A DNA stretch of 64,000 nt from Faecalispora anaeroviscerum (lineage in GTDB: Bacteria > Bacillota > Clostridia > Oscillospirales > Acutalibacteraceae), in assembly GCF_947568225.1 (NCBI RefSeq), contig NZ_CANOOQ010000001.1, positions 2,604,001 to 2,668,000 of the forward strand, given 5' to 3'. Below are positions 50,977 through 59,862 of the stretch, piece by piece. The position numbers and the translations under genes were made by a program. Numbering within the stretch: the first letter of the stretch is position 1; each line of letters begins with the position of its first letter. Below the pieces are notes generated by a model. That model worked only from the letters and a program-made list of their open reading frames with translations, was not told the origin of the DNA and did not search any database.

Positions 50977-52692
50977 ATGAAAAAATTCAGCGATTTAAGT
51001 ATTGCGCGGAAGCTGCTTACGGGGTTTTTGAGCCTGGTGTTGTGCATGATCATCATAGGTGGTGTAGGCGCTTTCGGTATGGTTCAAATCAAGAATATGG
51101 ATACTTATATGTATGAAAAGCAAACTGCCCCCATTGCGGATCTTTATGAGGCCAACACCAGCCTTTTGCTGATACGCTCAGAGGTTCGCGGCGGAATGAT
51201 CTATGCGGGCGAACCGCAAAAGGTTGATGAGTATTATCAGAAATATCTACAAGAAAAAAAAGACTACGATACCAAGATTCAGGCGTACAGACAAACCATG
51301 TACCGTTCCGACTCAATCGCGCTGTATGATGAGACCACAAAGCTGATTGAAAACACGTATGTTCCAGCTGTGGAAAAATCTTTCGCTAGCTCAAAATCGG
51401 GAGATAAGGAAAGCGCTATGAAGGCGATTCTGGATATATCCGATGAAATGACCACCATCAATGATAATCTTGACAAACTGGTCGAAAACCGCATGGATGC
51501 AGTAGAGCAGACCAGTGACTCCAATGGCACGACAGCCATGATGCTGATTGGGGTGCTGATTGTCATCATTGCACTTGGCGCAGGCGCCGCAATTTTCTTA
51601 GGCCGCCGGATTTCGGACAGTATCAGCAAGCCTGTCAGGCGCGTGGCAGATGCCGCCGGAGAAATCGCATTGGGCAGGGTGAATATTGATCTGAGTGATG
51701 TGAATTCCAAAGATGAAACCGGCGTGCTGGCAGCGGCCTTCACCAGAATGCTGGAGGGCATTCGCAAACAGGTGCAGGTTGCGGAGCGAATCGGCAATGG
51801 CGATTTTACCCAGCCGGTTCCCTTGCGCTCAAATGAAGATGTGATGGGGCTTTCTCTGCAAAAAATTGAAGATGATCTCAGTGCGACGCTGCAGCTCATT
51901 AGTGTGGCGGCAGATCAGGTGAATACCGGGTCGGAGCAAGTATCCTCAGCGGCGCAGGCACTGTCCTCCGGCACCACAGAGCAGGCGGCGACGGTGGAAG
52001 AGCTCAATGCCTCTGCGGTCAGCGTTGCGCAGCAGGCGGAACAGAACGCAATCAGTGTAAGAAAAGCCATGGATTTTGTGGAACAGGCCGGTAGAGGTGC
52101 CGCGGAGAGCAATCGGCATATGCAGAGCCTGAATACTGCCATGCGGGAAATCGGGGCATCCTCGCAGGAGATTTCCAGAATCACCAAGCTGGTGGAGGAC
52201 ATCGCGTTCCAGACCAATATTCTTGCGCTGAATGCCGCGGTGGAGGCAGCCCGGGCAGGAAGTGCCGGAAAAGGCTTCGCGGTAGTAGCTGACGAGGTAC
52301 GTAATCTGGCTGCAAAATCCGCTGAGGCCGCCAAGCAGACCTCTGACCTGATTCAAAAATCCGTATCCACAGTATCTGATGGGGAGCGGCTTGCCGAAGA
52401 AACGTTGAAGCTGTTGGAGGTTGTTTAGGAAAAGGCACAGATGGTGGATCAGGCCGTTCGAGAGATAGAGTCCGCCTCTTCGGAGCAGGCGGCAGCAATC
52501 GAGCAAATTAATGAGAGCCTCTCTCAGGTGTCTGCTGTAATACAGACCAATGCCGCTACCGCGGAAGAAAGCTCCGCTTCCAGTGAAGAACTGGCCGCTC
52601 AGGCGCAGGCCCTCCAGAGCGAGGTCGTCAAGTTCAAGCTGGCGAGTGGTCGTGAACGGGTGCCTTTCCAAGACAAGGAGCGGTTACTATGA
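50977..52692 (+). pseudogene. Methyl-accepting chemotaxis protein interrupted by an in-frame TAG
   Basis: From the ATG at 50977 (GGAGGG upstream) the frame encodes an N-terminal TM helix (LTGFLSLVLCMIIIGGVGAF), a 4-helix-bundle sensor domain with a second TM near 188-212 (TAMMLIGVLIVIIALGAGAAIFL), a HAMP domain and a long signalling domain including EDIAFQTNILALNAAVEAARAG (CheA/CheW contact tip). A TAG at 52426-52428 stops translation. The same frame then continues with EKAQMVDQAVREIESASSEQ to a stop at 52690-52692, so it is one gene with a single nonsense codon. The truncated product (483 residues) keeps the hairpin tip but lacks most of the return helix. Mutation, sequencing error or readthrough all remain possible. 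Confidence 0.85.
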
Positions 52693-53210
52693 AAGAACAG
52701 GATCGATTGAATCCCGAGCTTCTGGAGGATGAGGAGCTTCAAAACCGCTACCTGACCTTCTGGATAGATCGCCAGCTGTTTGGCATGCCAATTGCGCAGG
52801 TGGTTCAGATTGTCGGATTGCAGGAAATCACTGAGCTGCCGGACCAGCCGGACTATGCTAAAGGGGTAATCAGCCTGCGTGGGCAGATTATTCCCGTGAT
52901 GGATGTGCGCCTTCGGTTTGGGAAAAAGGAAGCACCGTACACAGACCGAACCTGCATTATTATTACCCGTATATTCGGCGGCGATTTTGGGCTGATTGTG
53001 GATGAGGTAGACGAGGTTACCGACATTTTGCCGGAAAAAATTTCTCTGCCGCCGAACATTCATAAAGAAAAAGTAAATACTTATCTAACTGGAATTGCCA
53101 GACTGGGTACGGGGGATGATGAAAAGAATAAAGTTGCCCTTCTTGTTCATCCTGGAAGAGTGCTGAATGAAAAAGCTTTGGAGTCTTTACCGGAACCTGT
53201 GCAGGAATAG
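52689..53210 (+). CDS. cheW: CheW chemotaxis adaptor protein
   Basis: 173 residues. The ATG overlaps the last codon and stop of the chemoreceptor frame (ATGA). Typical CheW sequence: YLTFWIDRQLFGMPIAQVVQIVG, ITELPDQPDYAKGVISLRGQIIPVMDVRLRFG, and IIITRIFGGDFGLIVDEVDEV. CheW couples receptors to the kinase CheA. Close coupling implies that the two act together, and that readthrough or re-initiation affects CheW expression given the receptor's internal stop. Confidence 0.95.
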   Translation: MKEQDRLNPELLEDEELQNRYLTFWIDRQLFGMPIAQVVQIVGLQEITELPDQPDYAKGVISLRGQIIPVMDVRLRFGKKEAPYTDRTCIIITRIFGGDFGLIVDEVDEVTDILPEKISLPPNIHKEKVNTYLTGIARLGTGDDEKNKVALLVHPGRVLNEKALESLPEPVQE

Positions 53211-53260
53211 TAAAAAACAGGGTGCAGACCAGCGGGCTTCATTCTGCCTCGCTTATGATA

Positions 53261-53307
53261 GAAAGTGCATGGATTGACCGCTGAAAAACGGTTCCATGCA
53301 CTTTTTG
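53261..53307 (+). terminator. Terminator of the MCP-CheW operon
   Basis: AAAGTGCATGGA (from 53262) pairs with TCCATGCACTTT, with an inner ACCG/CGGT stem, followed by T residues. Confidence 0.85.
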
Positions 53308-53450
53308 CTGTTTTTCAGGGCGTGGTCAGAGAGAAGCTATTGAAATTGCGGTTTCAACTCCATATAATAGAAACAAAATACTGTAAATGCCGGCCTACCG
53401 TGAACTTTGATTTGCGGCGCTCCGGAACCTTGAGAAAACAGGTAGGTGGG

Positions 53451-54449
53451 ATGCGCTTGAAAACTTTGGTCAAATCGGCATGGATCAAGGCGATAAAGGC
53501 GGCCGTAGGGGCCAGCGCTGCCATCACTGTGGCTCTCGCGCTGGGGCTTCAGTACCCTACGGCTGCCGGGATCATCATGCTGCTCAGTCTGCAGGAAACG
53601 AAAAAAGAAACGCTGATGACTGCCGGCCGGCGCATCCCGATCTTTCTGGCGGCGACACTGATTGCCTTTTGCAGCTTCGGGCTGCTGGGCTATACGGTTG
53701 CTGCCCTCGGTGTTTATCTACTCGCGTTTGTTACGCTGTGCCATACCTTTTCTGCCGCTGCGGATATCGCCATGTGTTCGGTGTTGGTCACCCATTATTG
53801 GGTAGAGCGCTCGATGGCACTCGGGCTGATTGGCAACGAGCTGCTGCTCCTTGTGATCGGTGCCGGCATTGGTATTCTGCTGAACCTGTTTTTACCGGTC
53901 GGACTCCATGCGATTCGCAAAGCGCAGGGAGAGATCGATTCTGCCATCTGCCGGGTACTGGATCAAATTGCAGACGCAGTGCAGGAGCAATCGGTTACCC
54001 AGTTGCCGAAGCTTTCTGAGCTGGAGCACCTGTTGGAGCAAGCGCGTGCGCAGGCGAACCGGGCTGCTGATAATGCGCTGACCCTCGACCTGAACTATTA
54101 CCGGGAGTACATCGACATGCGTACCAACCAGTTTCGGGTTCTTCAGCGCATTCAGATCGGCCTTCTGCGGCTCAACGGAGCTCCGTCTCAGGCGGAGCAG
54201 ATTGCCGAGTTTCTGCGCAGGATTTCTTCCACCTTCGGCGAATCGAATAATGCGGCGGCGCTGCTCGATGATGCGAATAAAATCCGCGCGGAATTCCGCG
54301 CCAGCGAGCTGCCCCGCACTCGTGAGGAATTTGAGGATCGCGCTGCCCTGCTGCACATTTTTAACGAGCTGGAGCATTTCCTGTTGCTGAAGAGTACCTT
54401 TGCCCAGTCGCTGACCCCGGAACAGCGGGCACGTTATTGGAACAAGTAG
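53451..54449 (+). CDS. Aromatic-acid-exporter-like (ArAE/FUSC family) membrane protein
   Basis: 332 residues from the ATG at 53451 (AGGTAGGTGGG upstream); the longer frame reaches back into the terminator. Four to six TM helices fill residues about 12-160: IKAAVGASAAITVALALGL, IPIFLAATLIAFCSFGLLGY, VALGVYLLAFVTLCHTF, LIGNELLLLVIGAGIGILLNLFL. A long soluble helical C-terminus follows. This layout matches DUF939/ArAE_1-type proteins, which are thought to export aromatic acids. The substrate is unknown here. Confidence 0.8.
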   Translation: MRLKTLVKSAWIKAIKAAVGASAAITVALALGLQYPTAAGIIMLLSLQETKKETLMTAGRRIPIFLAATLIAFCSFGLLGYTVAALGVYLLAFVTLCHTFSAAADIAMCSVLVTHYWVERSMALGLIGNELLLLVIGAGIGILLNLFLPVGLHAIRKAQGEIDSAICRVLDQIADAVQEQSVTQLPKLSELEHLLEQARAQANRAADNALTLDLNYYREYIDMRTNQFRVLQRIQIGLLRLNGAPSQAEQIAEFLRRISSTFGESNNAAALLDDANKIRAEFRASELPRTREEFEDRAALLHIFNELEHFLLLKSTFAQSLTPEQRARYWNK

Positions 54450-54522
54450 CTGTCGCTTTTATTTTGGGCCGGCAGCTCTAATCCAGAAGAAAACACTAAA
54501 CACTAAAATAGGAGGAATTGCT

Positions 54523-54825
54523 GTGAAAAAGAAGTTTGCGTTTGTTTTGATGGGAGAACATTACACACCGGAGCAGCATCAGGTTTGTTTTGAAACAGAA
54601 AAGCAAATTACCTGCATTTTTACGGTGAAGAACGATCAGCAGGCACGCCAAAAGCTAGCGGAGCTGGAACAGGAAGGCTTTGGAGCCGTGGAGCTTTGCG
54701 GCGCGTTCGGCGAGGAAAAGACCAAAGAACTCATTGCCCTGACACATGGGAAAATTGCCATTGGTTATGTAACGCACCTGCCGGAGCAGGACGAGCTGTT
54801 CGCCCGCTTTTTTGCAAAGGGCTGA
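54523..54825 (+). CDS. DUF6506-like small protein
   Basis: 100 residues. Starts with AGGAGG 6 bases upstream. MKKKFAFVLMGEHYTPEQH and EQEGFGAVELCGAFGEEKTKELIALTHGKIAIGYVTH match a small conserved family of about 100 residues in anaerobes (recognised as DUF6506). The role is not known. No membrane segment is present. Confidence 0.65.
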   Translation: MKKKFAFVLMGEHYTPEQHQVCFETEKQITCIFTVKNDQQARQKLAELEQEGFGAVELCGAFGEEKTKELIALTHGKIAIGYVTHLPEQDELFARFFAKG

Positions 54826-54847
54826 TACTGATCTTCAATGGAAAACA

Positions 54848-54885
54848 GAAAAATCTCCCCCGCCGAAAGACGGAGGAGATTTTTT
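54848..54885 (+). terminator. Terminator after the DUF6506-like gene
   Basis: AAAATCTCC...GCC and GGAGGAGATTTT form a stem around GAAAGAC, followed by TTTTTT. Confidence 0.8.
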
Positions 54886-55062
54886 GAGTTTTGTGTATTC
54901 AGGGCGGCCCGGCCTACCATGCGCAGCAGGCTCCGCCTTTTTGCATCGGCTACCACCATGCCGCTGGAATGCTCGTTTTTTTCTTTGATCTGCAGTCGCT
55001 GCGGATTCCATATTGCTCCTCATTTCTTTCAAAACCGTTATCTTTTGTAAAAGCTTTGTTCA

Positions 55063-55091
55063 TTTACTTTCGCCTGATTTCGGGGTATAAT
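55063..55091 (+). promoter_or_regulatory. SigmaA promoter of the FHA-FtsW/PBP operon
   Basis: TTTACT, a 17-bp spacer, then TATAAT ending about 55091. The predicted start near 55098 rules out all upstream in-frame start codons for the downstream gene. Confidence 0.75.
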
Positions 55092-55178
55092 ATCGTTCAG
55101 ATGTTGCGTTTTTCCTCTTTTTTCCGATTATTCGAAAAAGAGGAAAAGGCGTATTGGAACGAAGAAAGGGGGATTCCC

Positions 55179-56870
55179 TTGCTGGCCCAGATTATGGAGT
55201 TTTTGGGGACTGCGCTGACTGTCATCCTGTTTGCACTGCGGGTGCTGATACCGGTGCTGTCTCTTGTAGTACTGTGGCGCTGCTTTGTGTCGCTTCGCCG
55301 TGGCCGCCGTCGAGAAGATCCGGTCATTATCCTGGAGGAAATGACGACGCATGTGAAGCTGCCGGTGTTGTATTGGGAAAATTCAATCGGTCGCAGCCGC
55401 AGCTGCGACATTGTTCTGCCGGATAATACAGCAAGCCGCGACCATGCGGTGCTGATGCGCCGGGAAGCCGGTTGGCTGGTTACAGATACGAATTCTAAGT
55501 CGGGAACGTTTGTCAACGGGACAAAAGCGACTCCAACCCTGTCTGTGATGCCGGGGGATGTCATCGCCATGGGTTCGACTGCCCTGATGCTCAAACGAGC
55601 CAATGAAAGCGACTTTAAAAAGAAGCGCGCCTTGTTTCAATCTGATCGCCGTCTGCCGTCGCCGTTTGGCTTGATGAGTACTGTGTTTTTGATTCAGATT
55701 TTTCTGGCGGCGCAGCTCTGTTTTGGTGGAGAGGCGTTTGCCTGGCAGCCGCTGATTCCGTTCGGTGCGCTGGCTGCTCTGGAGTGGGGACTGTATTACT
55801 ATTTTATGAGGGTACGTCACCATGTCAGCTTTGAACTAGAAACGATCGGCTTTCTGCTCAGTGGAATCGGAATCATGCTGCTTGCCGGTGCGGATGTAAA
55901 GCTGGCCTATACGCAGCTTGCCGGGCTGGCCGGCGGTATGATCCTGTATGGCCTGCTGATTTCCTTTCTGGGTGATCTGGACCGCGTAACCAAGTGGCGC
56001 CTTGCAATCGGATTATTCGCGGTGGTCTTGTTCGCCGTAAACCTGGCGTTTGGCGTGGCCTCTCATGGGGCGAAAAACTGGATTAGCCTTGGGTCGGTTA
56101 CGATTCAGCCGTCGGAGTTCATTAAAATTGCGTTTGTATTTGCGGGGGCTTCTTCACTCGACCGTTTGCAGACGGCCAAGAATTTGACGGAATTCCTGGT
56201 GTTTTCGGGAATCTGCATCGGCTCGCTGTTTTTGATGAAGGATTTCGGTACCGCGTCCATCTTTTTTATCACATTTCTGCTGATTTCTTTTATGCGCTCC
56301 GGCAGTCTCAGAACAGTGATTCTGGCCTGTTCGGCCGCCGCTTTGGGCGCGTTTATGATTTTGCAATTTAAGCCCTATATTGCAGACCGGTTCGCCGCGT
56401 GGCGGCATGTATGGGAGTTTTCAGACGGCACCGGCTACCAGCAGACCCGTGTGCTTTCTTACACCGCCAGCGGCGGTTTGTTCGGCGCGGGAATGGGACA
56501 AGGTTATTTAAAGAACGTGTTTGCCGGAACCAGCGATTTAATGTTTGGCATGATCTGCGAGGAGCTGGGCCTGGTTCTGGCGGTTGTGGTTACGCTGTGC
56601 ATTGTGATGCTGTCGGTATACACCAAGCTTGACGCGACCCGCAGCCGATCCACCTTTTATTCCATTGCGGCTTGTTCGGCGGCTGGTATGCTGTTATTTC
56701 AGGCGGCGCTGAATATTTTCGGCGCAACGGATGTTCTCCCGCTGACCGGCGTCACGCTGCCTTTCCTCAGCGCGGGCGGCTCCAGTATGGTGTCTGTGTG
56801 GGGACTACTGGCGTTCATCAAGGCATCGGATGAAAGAACGTATGCCGCAAGGAGGAGGAAAAGCACATGA
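55179..56870 (+). CDS. FHA domain fused to FtsW/RodA/SpoVE-type glycosyltransferase
   Basis: 563 residues from a TTG at 55179, AGGGGG 6 bases upstream. A leaderless ATG at 55101 is the alternative. A TM helix comes first, then a cytoplasmic FHA domain (about 60-130: SIGRSRSCDIVLPDNTASRDHAVL and DTNSKSGTFVNG), which reads phosphothreonine. About ten TM helices of the SEDS family follow, with HGAKNWISLGSVTIQPSEFIKIAF and LPFLSAGGSSMVSVWGLLAFI. SEDS proteins polymerise peptidoglycan. The FHA fusion suggests control by a Ser/Thr kinase. A cognate transpeptidase overlaps the 3' end by 4 bp. Confidence 0.85.
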   Translation: MLAQIMEFLGTALTVILFALRVLIPVLSLVVLWRCFVSLRRGRRREDPVIILEEMTTHVKLPVLYWENSIGRSRSCDIVLPDNTASRDHAVLMRREAGWLVTDTNSKSGTFVNGTKATPTLSVMPGDVIAMGSTALMLKRANESDFKKKRALFQSDRRLPSPFGLMSTVFLIQIFLAAQLCFGGEAFAWQPLIPFGALAALEWGLYYYFMRVRHHVSFELETIGFLLSGIGIMLLAGADVKLAYTQLAGLAGGMILYGLLISFLGDLDRVTKWRLAIGLFAVVLFAVNLAFGVASHGAKNWISLGSVTIQPSEFIKIAFVFAGASSLDRLQTAKNLTEFLVFSGICIGSLFLMKDFGTASIFFITFLLISFMRSGSLRTVILACSAAALGAFMILQFKPYIADRFAAWRHVWEFSDGTGYQQTRVLSYTASGGLFGAGMGQGYLKNVFAGTSDLMFGMICEELGLVLAVVVTLCIVMLSVYTKLDATRSRSTFYSIAACSAAGMLLFQAALNIFGATDVLPLTGVTLPFLSAGGSSMVSVWGLLAFIKASDERTYAARRRKST

Positions 56871-58246
56871 AAACAACTGGGGGCAGAGCCGGCGTCCTCT
56901 ATTTGATGGTGCTGGGCTTCTTTGTGGGTATGGGTGTGTTTTTGTTCGGATTTGTGACGGATGGCGGCTCGTGGGCCATGCAGCCATTCAATAAATATGC
57001 ATCCGGCGACAGCCAGTTGACCACGGCCGGCGACGTGCTGGACCGCAGCAGCGTGGTGCTGGCAAAAAGCGAAAACGGCAAGCGAGTGTACAGCAGCGAC
57101 GAAACGACCCGCCGTGCGATGGTGCATGCCGTGGGGGACACCAACGGCTATATTTCTACCGGGGTTCAGTACCGCTACCGTTCCGAAATTGGCGGGTACA
57201 ATCTCATTACCGGGCTGACCTCGCCTACGGGTAAGCGCTTGGGCAGCGACATTACGCTGACGCTATCCTCCGATCTTTCCAAAACCGCATACAATAAGCT
57301 CGACGGCCGCCGCGGTGCGGTGGCAATGTATAACTACAAAACCGGTGAAATGCTGGTGATGGTCAGCACGCCGGATTTTGACCCCGCGAATGTGCCGAAG
57401 GACATCGACACCAATTCCCAATATCAGGGGGCCTATCTGAACAAGGTGCTTTCCGCAAGCTATACTCCCGGCTCGATCTTTAAAGTCGTCACAACCGCTG
57501 CCGCGATTGAAAATCTGTCGGATTGGGACACTCAGACCTTTACCTGTAAGGGCAGCATTACGGTCAATGGCAACAAAATCACCTGCACCGATGCGCACGG
57601 GACCATCAATGTCAAGGAAGCACTGGCAAAATCCTGCAATGTGGCGTTCGCGCAGCTGGCTATGGAGCTTGGTGCGGATAAGATGACGGCAGAAGCCAAT
57701 ACGATGGGCTTTAACCGCAGCTTTTCCGTCGACGGAATCGATACCTCTAAAAGCAAATACGATGTTAAGGGTGCGGAACAGCAGGCGCTGGCGTGGTCGG
57801 GGATTGGCCAGCACACCGATATGACGAACCCGTACCATATGATGCTGCTCATGGGGGCGATTGCAAATGGTGGAACGCCGGTGCAGCCCTATTTCATCAA
57901 GCAGGTCAAAAGTACCTTGGGGATTGTGCAGCAGCAGGGCAAAACGGAGCTGGGAACTCAGCTAGTTAAGCCCACTACCGCCCAAACCCTGGAGCAGCTC
58001 ATGCGTTACAACGTGACCAGCGATTACGGTGATGATATGTTTCCCGGCATGAGCGTGTGCGCTAAAACAGGCACAGCTGAGGTTGGCGGCGGCAAGAAAC
58101 CGAACGGATGGATGGTCGGTTTTTCCTCCGACACCAAAACGCCCTATGCCTTCGCCGTTGTGGTGGAGGAGGGGAATTACGGGCGCACCTCCGCCGGGCC
58201 AATTGCTAAGGCAATTATGACACAGGCAGCAAAACTCGGTCTGTAA
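56867..58246 (+). CDS. Class B-like penicillin-binding protein (transpeptidase)
   Basis: 459 residues. ATGA overlap with the SEDS gene and AAGGAGGAGG upstream. One N-terminal TM segment, then the transpeptidase domain with all three motifs: SIFK in YTPGSIFKV (Ser203, Lys206), SCN in AKSCNVAFAQ, and KTG in CAKTGTAEVG. It resembles PbpA/PBP2-type proteins paired with RodA/FtsW. It forms cross-links, and the adjacent FHA-SEDS protein is its likely glycosyltransferase partner. An early stretch 'DRSSVVLAKSENGKR' replaces the larger dimerisation domain of many class B PBPs. Confidence 0.93.
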   Translation: MKTTGGRAGVLYLMVLGFFVGMGVFLFGFVTDGGSWAMQPFNKYASGDSQLTTAGDVLDRSSVVLAKSENGKRVYSSDETTRRAMVHAVGDTNGYISTGVQYRYRSEIGGYNLITGLTSPTGKRLGSDITLTLSSDLSKTAYNKLDGRRGAVAMYNYKTGEMLVMVSTPDFDPANVPKDIDTNSQYQGAYLNKVLSASYTPGSIFKVVTTAAAIENLSDWDTQTFTCKGSITVNGNKITCTDAHGTINVKEALAKSCNVAFAQLAMELGADKMTAEANTMGFNRSFSVDGIDTSKSKYDVKGAEQQALAWSGIGQHTDMTNPYHMMLLMGAIANGGTPVQPYFIKQVKSTLGIVQQQGKTELGTQLVKPTTAQTLEQLMRYNVTSDYGDDMFPGMSVCAKTGTAEVGGGKKPNGWMVGFSSDTKTPYAFAVVVEEGNYGRTSAGPIAKAIMTQAAKLGL

Positions 58247-58286
58247 AGGCAGGACACTTTCATCTTGCTGAAAGATAGTCTTTATT

Positions 58287-58322
58287 GGAAAAAACCGCAG
58301 GGCGTCAGCCTGCGGTTTTTTC
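58287..58322 (+). terminator. Terminator of the SEDS/PBP operon
   Basis: AAAAAACCGCAGG and CCTGCGGTTTTTT form the stem with a short GCGTCAG loop. Confidence 0.9.
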
Positions 58323-58413
58323 CATTCACCAGATTTCCCCCCTCTTTACAAAAAAACAGAAGCGTCGTTCGGTGTGGATTGACACCAGCGGCCGGTCTGT
58401 ACAAGATTCACTG

Positions 58414-58450
58414 AAAAAGGCAGATGTACCAAAGGATACATCTGCCTTTT
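58414..58450 (-). terminator. Terminator of gldA
   Basis: AAAAGGCAGATGTA and TACATCTGCCTTTT form a 14-bp stem around CCAAAGGA. It lies just downstream of gldA on the minus strand and could also act on the plus strand. Confidence 0.85.
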
Positions 58451-58483
58451 GTGGATAGATTCAAAAGAGAATGGGTATTAAAA

Positions 58484-59593
58484 TTATGCCTTTGCGCGCT
58501 GCTCCTTGTAGTAATGGCCGAGTGCATCCGCACTGATAATCGCATCGCAAACCATCTGCGGGGTGACAGCGAAGGGCATGTTGCCCATGGTATCGTTCGG
58601 GGAGCAGGCCAGCTCGGCAACCTTCATCAGCTGCTCACGGTTGACCTCCTGAATTCCCAGATCAGAAAGCGTAGTGGGCAGACCGACATCCAGGCAGAAG
58701 CCGTAAACCTCATCCAGTTCCGCCTTACTCACGTTTTCCAGCACCAGCTGAGAAAGCGTGCCGATTGCGACCTTTTCGCCGTGATAGAAATGATGGGTTT
58801 CTTCTATTGCGGTAAAACCGTTGTGAATTGCGTGGGCGGCGGCGATACCGCAGCTTTCAAACCCGATGCCGGAGAGGTAGGTGTTTGCTTCTACAATGTT
58901 TTCCAGCGCTTTGCTGCAGGAACCTGCTTTTACAGAAATCAGAGCCTTCAGGCCATCGGCCAGCAGCGTGTCGTAGCACAACCGCGCAATCGCCATGGAG
59001 GTAACGGTGCATTTTCCGCCGAGGAAGTTCGGTCCGTCAGACTGCTTGCAGGCGCGGGCCTCATAATAAGTAGCCAAAGCGTCGCCCATGCCAGAGACCA
59101 GCAGTCTTGCGGGCGCTTTGCTGATAATATCAATATCAACCAGCACAATGTTGGGGCTTTTCGGCAGGAACAAATATTCCTCAAACACGCCGTCGTCTGT
59201 GTAAATAACAGACAGTGCGCTGCAGGGGGCATCTGTCGCGGCGATGGTGGGGACGATCACAACCGGCGAGTTGGTGTAGTGCGCAACCGCTTTGGCCGTG
59301 TCGTGAATTTTGCCGCCGCCGATGCCGACGATAACGTCGCTGCCCGAGGCCTCGTAAGCTTTGATCAAACGGTTGATCTCGGTACGGCAGCATTCTCCGC
59401 CAAACACTTCATAGGTCAACTGGGTATTGTGTTCCTTTGCGCCCTCCGCAATCGGAGCCTCCACACGCTTTTTCCCGGATGCACTTACCAGAATAAAAGG
59501 CGCCTTGCCGATGCGTTCCACATGCTTGCACAGTTCTTTCAGAACACCTCTGCCCTGAATATAACGTTCCGGGCTGCCAATGATATTTGCCAT
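58484..59593 (-). CDS. gldA: Glycerol dehydrogenase (iron-containing ADH superfamily)
   Basis: 369 residues, the usual GldA length. NAD-binding loop VIVGIGGGKIHDTAKAVAHY, TIAATDAPCSALSVIYTDDG, and metal ligands Asp in GMGDALATYYEA, His in AAHAIHNG and His in HHFYHGEKVA. GldA reversibly oxidises glycerol to dihydroxyacetone, and several family members accept other diols. Ribosome site AAAGGAGG. A sigmaA promoter and flanking inverted repeat lie upstream. The LysR gene is the next one upstream on the same strand. Confidence 0.92.
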   Translation of the reverse strand: MANIIGSPERYIQGRGVLKELCKHVERIGKAPFILVSASGKKRVEAPIAEGAKEHNTQLTYEVFGGECCRTEINRLIKAYEASGSDVIVGIGGGKIHDTAKAVAHYTNSPVVIVPTIAATDAPCSALSVIYTDDGVFEEYLFLPKSPNIVLVDIDIISKAPARLLVSGMGDALATYYEARACKQSDGPNFLGGKCTVTSMAIARLCYDTLLADGLKALISVKAGSCSKALENIVEANTYLSGIGFESCGIAAAHAIHNGFTAIEETHHFYHGEKVAIGTLSQLVLENVSKAELDEVYGFCLDVGLPTTLSDLGIQEVNREQLMKVAELACSPNDTMGNMPFAVTPQMVCDAIISADALGHYYKEQRAKA

Positions 59594-59646
59594 AAAAAAG
59601 CCTCCTTTATTTTAATTTGCCAGAAAAATATCAATCTGTTTTTATT

Positions 59647-59675
59647 ATTGTACTCTCGTCAGTAATTGATGTCAA
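59647..59675 (-). promoter_or_regulatory. SigmaA promoter of gldA with flanking inverted repeat
   Basis: On the minus strand TTGACA, a 17-bp spacer and TACAAT. TACTCTC (from 59651) and GAGAGTA (to about 59691) form an inverted repeat overlapping the -10 and upstream of the -35, positioned like an operator. Confidence 0.75.
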
Positions 59676-59862
59676 TACCAAAGAGAGTAAAGCATAAATT
59701 GTGAATAATCACCAAATTAAAGGCGCAAAATTTCGATAAACCTCTTATGCGCAGCAAATAGAAATACTCCTGCCCGTATGGTTTTTGATACCATATTGAA
59801 TAGAGGTGTTGGTTGCTTTTTGTCTACAAGCTGAGGGCTTTTCCTGTGGGGAAAGCCCTTTT

